This document shows, one piece after another, positions 35,070 through 44,985 of a stretch of DNA of 64,000 nt. Positions within the stretch are counted from its first letter, which is position 1, and the number at the start of each line of letters is the position of its first letter. A program made the position numbers and the translations under genes. The notes beneath the pieces were generated by a model. That model was not told the DNA's origin and did no database searches. It worked only from the letters and a program-made list of their open reading frames with translations. The DNA is from Chroococcidiopsis thermalis PCC 7203 (GTDB taxonomy: Bacteria > Cyanobacteriota > Cyanobacteriia > Cyanobacteriales > Chroococcidiopsidaceae): the NCBI RefSeq assembly GCF_000317125.1, contig NC_019695.1, positions 3,150,336-3,214,335 on the forward strand, read 5' to 3'.

Positions 35070-35636
35070 TTATTTAACGGCAACTGGTTGTTTCATAGCA
35101 GCTCCATCTTGTTCTGTCAACCGTCCAGTTGGTTGCAAATGTGCTTCTAGGAACCACAACCGCATATCGATAGTACGGGAGACTTCTACGTACATATCGT
35201 TGGTGTCTGCGTCGTTGACTTCCCCAGTTTTATCGATCGCTTCTCGTAGGTGCTTGCCATAGATTGCTAAGCGGTCTGCTAAAGCTGCAACGTGATCTTC
35301 TCCACTGTTGATCTCGTAAGGATACTCTGGCAATATCGAAAACTGGGCAGCAGCGCGAGTTGTTCCTACTGCATAGCCACCAAGAGCTGTAATCCTTTCG
35401 GCGAACAGGTCAATATATCCTTCAACCTCAGTAGCAATCTCATCAAATAATTCGTGCAGTTGAAAGAAATCTGTCCCCTTCACGTTCCAGTGTGCCTGCT
35501 TCAACTGAGTTTTCAAATCGGTGGTAGCAGCCAGGGTTTGATTAAGTAGCTCTACCACTTGCAAGCGAGTGTCGGTCGGAAGATCGATGCGAGTGGGGTA
35601 TAAGCGACGTTGATGTTGTTGATAATTGGTACTCAT
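35070..35636 (-). CDS. dps: Dps family ferritin-like protein (second copy)
   Basis: A 188-residue Dps that differs in sequence from the first copy. Its ferroxidase-region helices include LKQAHWNVKGTDFFQLHELFDEIATEVEGY and AERITALGGYAVGTTR. It should protect DNA and detoxify iron plus peroxide. The C-terminal extension is longer and slightly acidic. The start is ATG 35636. Having two different Dps proteins in one cluster is common in cyanobacteria and usually reflects different metal or stress preferences. Confidence 0.93.
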   Translation of the reverse strand: MSTNYQQHQRRLYPTRIDLPTDTRLQVVELLNQTLAATTDLKTQLKQAHWNVKGTDFFQLHELFDEIATEVEGYIDLFAERITALGGYAVGTTRAAAQFSILPEYPYEINSGEDHVAALADRLAIYGKHLREAIDKTGEVNDADTNDMYVEVSRTIDMRLWFLEAHLQPTGRLTEQDGAAMKQPVAVK

Positions 35637-35801
35637 ATGCCTCTACTCAGTGGTTTACTCGATTTTCTTAGCTTAGAGCGATATTGCTCTAGGAAGGTAC
35701 TTCACAATTCAATTTTTAATTTCTCGTTCAGCATTTAGCGATCGGGAGTATTTCACTAACTACTCTTCATTGATAACTGGTTACTAGTCACTGGTCACTG
35801 A

Positions 35802-36065
35802 TTAAGCCATGTGCATCTTCAGAACTGCACGGGGAGCCTTGCGCACTCTGGCAAGGATTGTTTCTTTCCCCAAACGCTGACAAGCTTCGTAGCGATGGCA
35901 GCCAGAGAAACCGTAGTATTGTCCTTCCACTTCCAGTACGTCAATTGGCTCTTGCTGTCCGATCTCTTGAATTGACTCCATCAGTGCTTTAACCTTCTGC
36001 TGGTCGTTCTCCCGTGGCAAAGGTCGCCGAATCTGATTCAAGGGAATCTCTTGTACTTTTGTCAT
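35802..36065 (-). CDS. srx: Sulfiredoxin
   Basis: An 87-residue enzyme that reduces the sulfinic acid form of 2-Cys peroxiredoxins with ATP. The signature FSGCHRYEACQRLG with the catalytic cysteine is intact, and RRPLPRENDQQKVKALMESIQ is the usual N-terminal half. It is transcribed toward the second dps, 166 bp away, and fits the oxidative-stress cluster. Starts at ATG 36065. Confidence 0.94.
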   Translation of the reverse strand: MTKVQEIPLNQIRRPLPRENDQQKVKALMESIQEIGQQEPIDVLEVEGQYYGFSGCHRYEACQRLGKETILARVRKAPRAVLKMHMA

Positions 36066-36223
36066 GTCTATCGCTTTGCATCACCTCTTCCTAAATCATA
36101 CTCGTTATGACTTTATTATGCAACATATATTTGCACTTCTGCTGCAACTCAACTAAAGAGAGATAAATTTGATGGAGAAACTAGGTTAGATCTATCAGAC
36201 ATCGCACCTACACGTTTATACCA

Positions 36224-37924
36224 ATGGAAAGAAATATTTTTAAGTCAAAAGTTAAAAGTCAAAGGTCAAAAGTCAAAGGTCAAAAGTTGAAAGTTAAAAG
36301 AATATATTCAAGTTCTCCCTCAGCTCCCTCAGCTCTCTTCTACGGCGTACTGACGATCGCCTGCTGGATGGGATTGGCTACTGCAACTTTGGCAGCGCGG
36401 GGTGAAGAGACACAACTCAAAGTTGGCGTGGTGCAGCGCTTTGGAGATGAACTGACAGATGAATTGACGCTGCAAGCAACACCAGGCGATCGCCTCCAGC
36501 TCAAATTTAGCAGCCGAACTCAAACTCAAAATAAAACAGTGCGACCGCAGGAAACTCAGCTCAGCGCCAACAATGTCAAATTAGTAGTGCAGATGCAAAC
36601 TTTAGTAACACCCGTATTGCAAGAGCGGGTAGTTCTTAGCACTCATCGTAGCTTTGAGACTGCGGAAGACGCGGCAAAGCAATGGCGTGCCTTAGGGATT
36701 GAGACAGAAATTGCTCAGCCGGAACAATGGCAAGTGTGGGCAAAACGCCAAGTTTACAACACACCGTTTCTGCGTCGCATGTTGCTCAGTAGCGTTCAAC
36801 TTCAAGGTAAGAAAACTGCACATTTAGACAGCCGCATTTTGCAGCAAGTGCCGATTGTAAGTTGGGAAGTCAACGGTAATCGTTATAGTAGCGATCGCCT
36901 GGAAGTGAGTACAAATAAAAATTTAATCCAAGTTCGCCAAGGCAAAGAAGACAAATATGGAATTCCCTTTGCCGGAAAATTGCAACTGCAACCGAATGCC
37001 TACGGGACTTATACCTTAGTCAACGACGTGCCTCTTGAAACCTATTTACGGGGAGTCGTACCCCACGAAATTGGCAGAAATGTACCTTACGCCGCGATCG
37101 AAGCGCAAACCATTATTGCTCGAACGTATGCCTTACGGAATTTGCGCCGTTTTGCGATCGACGGTTACGAACTGAGCGCCGATACTCATTGTCAAGTTTA
37201 TGTGGGCTTAAAAGATACCGATCGTAATGCAGACAGAGCAATTTTAGCAACTAGAAATAAGGTGCTAACTTATAACAACGAGTTAGTTGACGCACTCTAT
37301 TCTTCTACAACAGGTGGAGTAACGGCTGTTTTTAGCGATGTTTGGAATGGCTCAGATAAACCTTATCTAAAATCTTTGGTAGATTCCGCGTACAGCGTTT
37401 GGAATTTATCGCGTCAGAGCCTTGCCGATGAAAACAACTTTCAACGTTTTATCAACATGCAGCGAGGATTCAACGAAGCGGGAACGCGGCTGTTTCGCTG
37501 GCGTAGAGAAAGCAGTATCGAGCAACTTACCCAAGACTTGCAGAAATTTTTAACCAAGAATCGCAGTCCGCTGGCTAACTTCAGCAGCATTCAACAAATA
37601 CAAGTGGCGCAGCGATCGCCTGGAGGTAGAATTATCAAACTCGCCGTCCAAACCGATCGCGGTAATATTTTTCTAGAAAAAGATGAAATTCGCAGTGCTT
37701 TTTCTGCACCGAGAAGCACTCTATTTTATTTAGAACCCTTACACGACCAAACCAAAGGAGAAAATGCCCTCCAAGGCTATGCTTTTGTCGGTGGTGGCTT
37801 AGGACATGGAGTTGGTCTTAGCCAAACAGGTGCAAGTGGTTTGGCTAAACAGGGGTGGAAGAGCGATCGCATCCTCAACTTTTACTATCCTGGGACGCAA
37901 ATTAGGGAGTGGAGAATAGAGTAA
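36224..37924 (+). CDS. SpoIID/LytB domain protein
   Basis: A 566-residue protein. The SpoIID/LytB core (glycan-strand lytic transglycosylase-like) is visible: VPLETYLRGVVPHEIGRN, AIEAQTIIARTYALRNLRR, SSTTGGVTAVFSDVWNG and the C-terminal HGVGLSQTGASGLAKQGW. An N-terminal hydrophobic segment (SALFYGVLTIACWMGLATATLAA) suggests export. The first 25 residues (KSKVKSQRSKVKGQKLKVK) are translated from an AAAAGTC repeat and may not be part of the native protein; an internal start is possible. Confidence 0.88.
   Translation: MERNIFKSKVKSQRSKVKGQKLKVKRIYSSSPSAPSALFYGVLTIACWMGLATATLAARGEETQLKVGVVQRFGDELTDELTLQATPGDRLQLKFSSRTQTQNKTVRPQETQLSANNVKLVVQMQTLVTPVLQERVVLSTHRSFETAEDAAKQWRALGIETEIAQPEQWQVWAKRQVYNTPFLRRMLLSSVQLQGKKTAHLDSRILQQVPIVSWEVNGNRYSSDRLEVSTNKNLIQVRQGKEDKYGIPFAGKLQLQPNAYGTYTLVNDVPLETYLRGVVPHEIGRNVPYAAIEAQTIIARTYALRNLRRFAIDGYELSADTHCQVYVGLKDTDRNADRAILATRNKVLTYNNELVDALYSSTTGGVTAVFSDVWNGSDKPYLKSLVDSAYSVWNLSRQSLADENNFQRFINMQRGFNEAGTRLFRWRRESSIEQLTQDLQKFLTKNRSPLANFSSIQQIQVAQRSPGGRIIKLAVQTDRGNIFLEKDEIRSAFSAPRSTLFYLEPLHDQTKGENALQGYAFVGGGLGHGVGLSQTGASGLAKQGWKSDRILNFYYPGTQIREWRIE
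36243..36300. repeat. Heptanucleotide STRR, (AAAAGTC)n, inside the SpoIID-like gene
   Basis: About eight copies of AAAAGTC/AAAGGTC/AAAAGTT in the 5' end of the SpoIID-like reading frame, giving an artificial basic leader. Confidence 0.9.
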
Positions 37925-37953
37925 GGGCAAGGCAATGCCTTGCCCTTACAAAC

Positions 37954-38253
<300 letters not shown>

Positions 38254-38964
38254 TTAGTTGTCCTCTTTATAGACGGCAGGATAAAATAAGGTATCCCTGT
38301 CCTCTCAACGAGTCGCCCTCCAAATTGGCGATCGCGGGAGGAAGATCGCAGCTCTTTAGTCTGAGCGTGGGCGGACAGAAAGTCGAGACGAAACGCCTCT
38401 TTCTTATCACTTTTCAGCAACCATGCGTTGGTCGCTCCCATACCCTAAGAGATCGCGTTCGCGACCTGAAATTTGGCACGACCGCACCTGCTCCTCACCA
38501 AGGCAAGGAACTCGTTGAATATCCCAAAATCTAGCTTTGGGATGCGTCAAACAGTACGGGTTGCTGCTAAACAGCTTTGCCGCGTTTATTCGATCACATC
38601 TCTGATACTACGAGAAAAATTCTCGCTTGTAACGCCGATCCAAGCCTGATTAGTAAAGGAATTTAGTTGTTGCAAACTAATAAGTAATGCTTATAAATAA
38701 AGACGACTCATTCCTAAATATATAAAGCACTCTTATAGTTAATATTTTTTTAATAATCAATTCTGTATCAGTTAACAGGGAGCAGGGAGTAGGGAGTAGG
38801 GAGTAGGGGAAAGAGAGCAGAGGGGCTTTAGATGTATAGGGGCAGAGGAGAAATTACTAATAACTGGTCGCTGATAACTGACTCACCACTCACTACTGAC
38901 TAATAAGTGTCAGAAAACGTGTATGTTGATGTTAGGTGAAGTAAAGAAATCGTAATGATAGTTC
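38254..38964. other. Long intergenic region upstream of petF and Tab2
   Basis: No credible gene. The first 290 bp (38254-38545) are richer in G+C than the rest and contain an ATCCCAAA/TTTGGGAT hairpin (38521-38543); the remainder is AT-rich and has degenerate AGGGAGT repeats near 38780-38815. It could hold a structured petF leader or a small RNA. Confidence 0.45.
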
Positions 38965-39828
38965 ATGGGTAGCATTTGGGAGATAGATTTCTACTCCCGT
39001 CCAATCTTGGATGAGAACCAAAAGAAAGTTTGGGAGGTTGTGGTGTGCGAGAGTCCTTTGGATACGCGCACCGATCCCACTCGCCTGTTTCGGTATGCCC
39101 AGTATTGTCCCAGCACCCAAGTGAATTCTGCTTGGTTGCGGACGGCATTACAAGAGGCAATGGCAAAAGCTGGAACTGCACCTACGAAGTTTCGCTTTTT
39201 CCGTCGCCAGATGAATAATATGATTACTAAAGCTTGTAAAGATTTGGGCATTCCAGCCCAACCAAGTCGCCGCACTCTGGCGCTACTACAATTGCTAAAA
39301 GAACGGATGGATGAAGTTTATCCGCAAGAGCCGGGATATCAACCTACACCAAATCCATCTGTCAAGATGGAATCATCTCCACCACAGCGCTTACCAGATG
39401 CGCTAACCGGACAGCAGTGGGCGTTTGTGAATCTGGAAGCAACGGCTTTGGCTGATATGGATGAGTGGGAAATTGCTTTTGGAGAGGCATTTCCTTTACA
39501 GATGGTGGGTTTATCACCAGAAACAACAATTCCAGGGCTGTTGATTTTCTCAGAAAGAGCCTTACCGCTAGCGGGATGGATGTCTGGACTCGAATTAGCT
39601 TTTATCAGGGTGGAAACTAGTCCAGTAGCACGATTGCTGCTAGAAACTGGTGCTAGCGAGAGTTGGATCTTGGCTAATCTTAAGAATCCGCAAACTGTAG
39701 CAGAAGCTCAAGCTTTTGTCAGCGCTAAGCAACAAGCTAATGGCGTACATTTTATTGCCGTGCAGTCCAACCCACAAACCGAGTCGTTCGCCGGTTTTTG
39801 GCTGTTACAAGAAGTCTCTATACCGTAA
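38965..39828 (+). CDS. Tab2/Atab2 family RNA-binding protein
   Basis: A 287-residue protein of the Tab2 family, known from chloroplasts as a translation factor for photosystem I mRNA. The opening GSIWEIDFYSRPILDENQKKVWEVVVCE and the central PTKFRFFRRQMNNMI region match the family. The cyanobacterial role is probably RNA binding linked to photosynthetic protein synthesis. The start ATG 38965 is the first that covers the whole domain. It is followed by a 9-bp repeat array. Confidence 0.88.
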   Translation: MGSIWEIDFYSRPILDENQKKVWEVVVCESPLDTRTDPTRLFRYAQYCPSTQVNSAWLRTALQEAMAKAGTAPTKFRFFRRQMNNMITKACKDLGIPAQPSRRTLALLQLLKERMDEVYPQEPGYQPTPNPSVKMESSPPQRLPDALTGQQWAFVNLEATALADMDEWEIAFGEAFPLQMVGLSPETTIPGLLIFSERALPLAGWMSGLELAFIRVETSPVARLLLETGASESWILANLKNPQTVAEAQAFVSAKQQANGVHFIAVQSNPQTESFAGFWLLQEVSIP

Positions 39829-39837
39829 TTGAGGGGA

Positions 39838-39900
39838 TAAGGGAGACAAGGGAGACAAGGGAGACAAGGGAGACAAGGGAGACAAGGGAGACAAGGGAGA
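39838..39900. repeat. 9-bp tandem repeat, (GGGAGACAA)n
   Basis: Seven near-perfect copies of GGGAGACAA. It is the same unit as 34157-34271 on the opposite strand. One reading frame through it gives the artificial ETRETRETR. Confidence 0.95.
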
Positions 39901-39981
39901 GAATACCACCAACTCCACACCCTACACCCTACACCCCACACCCCTTCCAGAGCGCACCACTCACCACGTACCACTCTCTTT

Positions 39982-40011
39982 CCCGACTCCCGACTCCCGA
40001 CTCCCGACTCC
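39982..40011. repeat. Heptanucleotide STRR, (CCCGACT)n
   Basis: Four copies of CCCGACT just before the TldD/PmbA start codon. Confidence 0.85.
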
Positions 40012-40019
40012 CTAGAATT

Positions 40020-41327
40020 ATGAATTACGAATTACAAAAAGATAACTTAGCAGAACGACTGTTGGAGCTAGCTGCTAAATGTGGGGCAGAGGCAGCGGAA
40101 GTGTATCAGGCGCGATCTCAATCTCGACCTGTCTTTTTTGAAGCTAACCGCCTCAAGCAACTAGAAAGCGCCCAGACAGAGGGGACGGCTTTGCGCTTGT
40201 GGCGCGATGGTCGTCCAGGGCTAGCAGTTGCTTACGGTTCTGTATCACCTGAGGCGCTAGTCGGTTCAGCCCTTGCTCTGAGCGAACTCAACGAACCCGA
40301 ACCGATCGAACTTGGTAGTCACTCCCAGACGATCTATCCCAATGTAGGGCAACCGATCGGAGTCGAACAGCTGATCGATTGGGGAAAAGAGGCGATCGCC
40401 CAAATCCGCGATGATTTTCCTGAAGTCATGGTGAGTGCTGAGTGGGATTGTGAAATGGAGACAACCCGCTTGGTCAATTCCCTGGGGCTAGATTGCCACT
40501 ACACCGATACGACACTCAGTTGTTACTTATCAGCAGAGTGGGTACGAGGTGACGATTTTTTAAGCGTATCTGACGGACAAACTCAGCGCGATCGCCTCCA
40601 ACCAGAGGAAGTAGTCCGACAAATCTTACAACGGCTGGCTTGGGCAAAGGCAAATGTTGCGCCCTCCACAGGGCGTATTCCAGTTTTATTTACCTCCAAG
40701 GCGGCTGATATGTTATGGGGAACGATACAAGCGGCTTTGAATGGTAAGCGAGTTTTAGAAACAGCTTCCCCTTGGGCAGAACGCCTTGGTCAGTCCGTGA
40801 TGGCTAAAGCTTTGACGATATATCAAGACCCAGAAGCAGGACCATTTAGCTGTCCGTTTGACGATGAAGGGACTCCTACCCAACACCGCGTATTCGTTCA
40901 AAATGGAGTTCTACAAAATTTTTATTGCGATCGCACCACAGGTAGACAGTTAGGCACTACTACCACCGGAAACGGTTTTCGCCCAGGCTTAGGTAGCTAT
41001 CCGACACCTGGGTTATTTAATTTATTAATAGAACCTGGAACGAAATCTTTGTCAGATTTGATTAACTTATTAGATAACGGACTGATTGTGGATCAAATGT
41101 TAGGTGGTGGCGGTAGTATTTCGGGTGATTTTTCGATCAATATCGATCTCGGCTATCGAGTCAAAAACGGTCAAATTATCGGTCGCGTCAAAGACACGAT
41201 GGTTGCAGGTAACATCTACAGCGCCGTCAAACAGCTAGTTGCCCTCGGTAGCGATGCCGATTGGAACGGTTCGTGTTACACTCCATCCCTGATTTTAGAA
41301 GGGTTGTCAGTGACGGGAAGGGGTTGA
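40020..41327 (+). CDS. TldD/PmbA family metalloprotease-like protein
   Basis: About 435 residues from ATG 40020 (MNYELQKDN); the reading frame upstream is repeat sequence. TldD/PmbA proteins form heterodimers that process small peptides, in E. coli microcin B17 and CcdA. Family sequences visible include a RLWRDGRPGLAV motif, VVRQILQRLAWAKAN and the final glycine-rich GLIVDQMLGGGGSISGDFS. It looks like the PmbA (metal-free) partner; the TldD partner is not in this window. The stop TGA is the start of a heptad array. Confidence 0.88.
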   Translation: MNYELQKDNLAERLLELAAKCGAEAAEVYQARSQSRPVFFEANRLKQLESAQTEGTALRLWRDGRPGLAVAYGSVSPEALVGSALALSELNEPEPIELGSHSQTIYPNVGQPIGVEQLIDWGKEAIAQIRDDFPEVMVSAEWDCEMETTRLVNSLGLDCHYTDTTLSCYLSAEWVRGDDFLSVSDGQTQRDRLQPEEVVRQILQRLAWAKANVAPSTGRIPVLFTSKAADMLWGTIQAALNGKRVLETASPWAERLGQSVMAKALTIYQDPEAGPFSCPFDDEGTPTQHRVFVQNGVLQNFYCDRTTGRQLGTTTTGNGFRPGLGSYPTPGLFNLLIEPGTKSLSDLINLLDNGLIVDQMLGGGGSISGDFSINIDLGYRVKNGQIIGRVKDTMVAGNIYSAVKQLVALGSDADWNGSCYTPSLILEGLSVTGRG

Positions 41328-41392
41328 CAGTGACCAGTGACCAGTGACCAGTGACCAGTGACCAGTGACCAGTGACCAGTGACCAGTGACCA
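41325..41392. repeat. Heptanucleotide STRR, (AGTGACC)n, nine or more copies
   Basis: A tandem array directly after the TldD/PmbA stop, using the same unit as 5876-5944 on the other strand. Confidence 0.95.
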
Positions 41393-41428
41393 GATCGGCT
41401 AATATTCACAAATGACAAATGACCGCTT

Positions 41429-42016
41429 ATGCGTATCTGTTTTATTGGTGACTCTTTTGTTAATGGCACAGGAGATCCTGAGTGTCTCGGTTGGACGGGA
41501 AGAATTTGTGTTGCTGCCCAAAAACAAGGATATGACGTTACTTATTACAATTTAGGAGTTAGAAGAGAAACTAGTGCTGATATTAAAGCGCGGTGGTTGC
41601 AGGAAGTTTCTTGCCGCTTAAGTCCAGCAGATGATGGTAGAGTTGTGTTTTCTTTTGGAACAAATGATACGACTATAGAAACTGATAAAACTCGTATAGA
41701 TTTTGTTGAATCTACAGAAAATACTCGCCAAATTTTACAGGTAGCTAGACAAAAATTTCCGGTTTTGATGGTTGGAGCGCCTCCCATAATCGATGCAGAG
41801 CAAAATGCTAGAACTGCTCGTTTGTTGGAACAATTCGAGCAAATTTGTTTAGCAACGAATATTCATTATTTAGATATTTTCGCACCTCTGCAAAAATCGC
41901 AGACTTGGTTACAAGAAGTAGCAGATTATGACGGCGCTCATCCCCGTGCTGCTGGTTATCAAGAGATTGCTAATTTAGTTCAAAATTGGTCGGGATGGCA
42001 GTCTTGGCTTACTTGA
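41429..42016 (+). CDS. SGNH/GDSL hydrolase
   Basis: A 195-residue esterase-like protein. Block I is FIGDSFVNGTG, block III FGTND and block V DGAHPRAAGY, providing the Ser-Asp-His residues of the SGNH fold. There is no signal peptide, so it is probably cytoplasmic. The substrate is unknown: ester, acyl or acetyl. It begins at ATG 41429 and is followed by the ClC channel on the same strand but 167 bp away. Confidence 0.88.
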   Translation: MRICFIGDSFVNGTGDPECLGWTGRICVAAQKQGYDVTYYNLGVRRETSADIKARWLQEVSCRLSPADDGRVVFSFGTNDTTIETDKTRIDFVESTENTRQILQVARQKFPVLMVGAPPIIDAEQNARTARLLEQFEQICLATNIHYLDIFAPLQKSQTWLQEVADYDGAHPRAAGYQEIANLVQNWSGWQSWLT

Positions 42017-42183
42017 TGGATTGCCGATCGCGCAACTATTTAGAAAACCTTTAAAGATTTTGTCTCAAATTATGACGAATTGTGGCATCCTGTAGCAAAT
42101 GATGTGTGGCTAATAGATAGCGAGCAATACTTGCCCTACAGTTACATATTTCCTAGCCTTCTGCCTCTAGACTCTAGCCCCTG

Positions 42184-44838
42184 ATGCCTGCCCTCCGCCA
42201 ATACTTGCGCCACTGGATGCGTCCCCGCCGCACCAGCGCGATCGCCGAAGCTTGTTTAATTGGTTTAGTCGCCGCTTTATCTGCGGTATTGCTAAAAGCC
42301 GGTTCTGGCTGGTTTGGAGCAATGCGAGTCCATCAATCTAACCTGTTTCCAGCCTGGATTTTGCTGCCATCTTTTGGTCTGACTTTTGGGTATTTGTCTG
42401 GTTTGCTGGTGGAACGGTTAGCCCCAGAAGCAAGCGGTAGCGGTATTCCTCACGTTAAGGCAGTACTTGCCAACGCTGCGACAGACATATCATGGCGGAC
42501 TGCTGGGGTCAAGTTACTCGCTTCAACATTAGCAATTGGTTCGGGGTTGACCATAGGCAGACAAGGACCAACCGTGCATATAGGTGCAGCCTTAGCCGCC
42601 CAATTTAGCCGTTGGGTTCCCACATCTCCCGACCATCGCCGCCAGATGATTGCCGCAGGTGCAGGTGCGGGATTAGCTGCTGCTTTTAATGCCCCCATTA
42701 CGGGGGTTTTGTTTGTGGTTGAAGAATTACTCCGCGATTTGTCTAGTTTGACTTTAGGAACGGCAATTCTCGCTTCGTTTATCGGTGCGGTCGTGTCGCG
42801 GATTTTAGGTGGTCGCAGCCTGGATTTGAGTTTGGTATTGACTGCCCACTCAACTTCATTCTCGTTAATTGAACTGCCATTTTTCTTGTTACTGGGGATC
42901 TTGGCAGGGTTACTAGGTTCTCTGTTTCATCGTGGCATCATTGCGAGTTTAAAATTTTATCGCCAGTTGCACGTTAGCTTATCCCTACGGATTGCCTTAG
43001 CTGGGTTAATTTCCGGTATTGCGATCGCCCTTTTACCTCCTACCTTTCGCGATAATAGTGGTTTGAGGGAATTTCTGATTACTGGAGATGCCAGTTTAGA
43101 ATTAGCCGCGATCGCCTTTGTCGCGCAGTTTATCCTCACTTTAGTTGCTTTTGGTTCGGGTGCGCCAGGAGGATTATTTGCCCCTAGTCTGATTATCGGT
43201 TCGGCTTTGGGTTATTTAGTCGGGTTGACAGAAACTCAATTATTAGGTATCGGTTCTCCCGCCACATATGCTTTAGCGGGGATGGGGGCATTTTTTAGCG
43301 TCGTCTCTAAAGTCCCGATTACGGCGATCGCGATCGTGTTTGAGATGACGACCGATTTTAACTTAGTCTTACCGTTAATGATCGGCTCTGTAACGGCGTA
43401 CCTCATTGCCGAACGATTAGCACCTGGATCGCTCTACGATAAGATTTTGCAACTCAACGGGATTAACTTAGAATCAGCAGCCACACCCAAGGGCTTTCTG
43501 GCTGAGTTAACAGCAGAAGATGTGATGCAGCGCCGGGTAGAAACTTTAGGGGCGCAAATGATGCTAGATGAGGCAGTACAGGCGTTTTCTCGCTCCCACC
43601 ATCGCGGCTTTCCCGTCGTCGATAATAGTAAGTTAGTCGGAATTATCACCCAAACCGATTTAGCCAAAATTCGCGATCGCCCCTTACCTGGAGATACTCC
43701 AATTAGCGAGGTGATGACTCCCCAACCCGTCACTGTCAGTCCTCACGCAACTCTCGCCCATGTCTTGTATTTGCTCGATCGCTACCAACTCAGCCGCTTA
43801 CCCGTAGTGGAAAATCGGCGAATGGTGGGCATTATTACCCGTGCCGATATTATCCGCGTTGAAGCTGACAAACTCAACGGCGAGACAGAACAGACAGGTC
43901 CCCGTCCTGAACCATCTTATATAGTCTATCAAACGCGATCGCCCAGCACCGGACGTGGCAGAATTTTAGTGCCGATCGCTAACCCCCAAACGGCAGAATT
44001 ATTGTTACAAATGGCTGCGGCAATTGCCCGCGATCGCGATTACGAACTAGAGTGCATTCAAGTTATCCTCGTCTCTCGCCGCAGTTCCCCCGCTGAAACT
44101 TCCGTGCAGACGGGAAAAAGCCGCAAGTTACTCCGTCAAGCCGAGGTGATAGCGAAAAAGCAAAAAATCCCCGTTCATACTCAAATTCGGGTAGCTCACG
44201 ACACTGCTCAAGCAATATTAGAGACAATTAAAGAACAACACATCGATATTTTGTTGATGGGATGGAAAGGTAACACCATCACTCCTGGGCGAATTTTTGG
44301 CAATGTTGTAGACACCCTGATCCGTCAAGCACCCTGCGATGTTGTATTGGTTAAATTTGGTGAAGAGTCAGGAGTCGGTAGGGGCGGGTTTCCAAACCCG
44401 CCCGTACGGGAGTCGGAATTCCGAATTCCAAATTACGATCGTTGGCTAGTCCCGATGGCGGGTGGTCCCAATGCGAAAGTAGCGATTAAACTTTTACCAC
44501 CGCTAGTTTCTCTGGGAGAAGAACCGGAGATTCATCTGTGTCAGGTGTTTGAATCCAAAGAAGCAAAACCCGATTTGAGCGTTTTGCAACAAGCAATTCG
44601 TTACTTAGTTAAATATCGACAATTATCAGGCAAAGTCACCGCTGTACCAGTCGTATCGAGTTCTGTTGCAGATGGCTTAATTAATTTAGTTAAGTCTGAA
44701 GATTTTGATGTTGTGGTGTTGGGTGCAAGCCGAGAAGGAATGTTGCAAAATGCGATTAAAGGTAATATTCCTGCTCAAATTGCTAATCGGGTAGATAGTA
44801 CGGTGATTTTGGTACGCGGTGAAATTGATAGTAAGTAG
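42184..44838 (+). CDS. ClC chloride channel with CBS pair and two USP domains
   Basis: An 884-residue protein. The ClC pore region (about residues 20-430) carries GSGIPHVKA, GRQGPTVHIGA and GAPGGLFAPSLIIG signatures. Two CBS domains (about residues 440-570; VMQRRVETLG and VMTPQPVTVSP) follow. Two USP (UspA-like) domains occupy residues 595-735 and 750-880. Function: anion transport or Cl-/H+ exchange with nucleotide-sensitive control. Between the two USP domains, residues about 731-748 are encoded by an in-frame GGGCGGGTTT-type palindrome. No frame is broken, so the protein is presumably still functional. Confidence 0.9.
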   Translation: MPALRQYLRHWMRPRRTSAIAEACLIGLVAALSAVLLKAGSGWFGAMRVHQSNLFPAWILLPSFGLTFGYLSGLLVERLAPEASGSGIPHVKAVLANAATDISWRTAGVKLLASTLAIGSGLTIGRQGPTVHIGAALAAQFSRWVPTSPDHRRQMIAAGAGAGLAAAFNAPITGVLFVVEELLRDLSSLTLGTAILASFIGAVVSRILGGRSLDLSLVLTAHSTSFSLIELPFFLLLGILAGLLGSLFHRGIIASLKFYRQLHVSLSLRIALAGLISGIAIALLPPTFRDNSGLREFLITGDASLELAAIAFVAQFILTLVAFGSGAPGGLFAPSLIIGSALGYLVGLTETQLLGIGSPATYALAGMGAFFSVVSKVPITAIAIVFEMTTDFNLVLPLMIGSVTAYLIAERLAPGSLYDKILQLNGINLESAATPKGFLAELTAEDVMQRRVETLGAQMMLDEAVQAFSRSHHRGFPVVDNSKLVGIITQTDLAKIRDRPLPGDTPISEVMTPQPVTVSPHATLAHVLYLLDRYQLSRLPVVENRRMVGIITRADIIRVEADKLNGETEQTGPRPEPSYIVYQTRSPSTGRGRILVPIANPQTAELLLQMAAAIARDRDYELECIQVILVSRRSSPAETSVQTGKSRKLLRQAEVIAKKQKIPVHTQIRVAHDTAQAILETIKEQHIDILLMGWKGNTITPGRIFGNVVDTLIRQAPCDVVLVKFGEESGVGRGGFPNPPVRESEFRIPNYDRWLVPMAGGPNAKVAIKLLPPLVSLGEEPEIHLCQVFESKEAKPDLSVLQQAIRYLVKYRQLSGKVTAVPVVSSSVADGLINLVKSEDFDVVVLGASREGMLQNAIKGNIPAQIANRVDSTVILVRGEIDSK
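44376..44415 (+). repeat. In-frame palindromic insertion in the ClC gene
   Basis: GGGCGGGTTTCC and AAACCCGCCC (44382-44403), flanked by GTCGGTAGG and GTACGGGAGTCGG, match the dispersed GGGCGGGTT family (short form at 31236-31270). Translated as GVGRGGFPNPPVRESE, it forms a linker between the USP domains. Confidence 0.85.
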
Positions 44839-44985
44839 GTTATCTGAGATTTATTTAGATTCTCTAGTTATCAGCGCTAATAAACAGACGATCGCTTATA
44901 TTAAACCTCGCGGCGGATATGGCGGTTATTTTGTCAAAGTTTGGCAAGCTCTTTAGAGGTCTTGAGCTGACTTTACAAAGTCAAA

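Noticed and set aside
39798-40019. N-terminal extension of the TldD/PmbA gene containing ETRETRETR
   Set aside because: It is translated 9-bp and 7-bp repeats; ATG 40020 begins the conserved protein.
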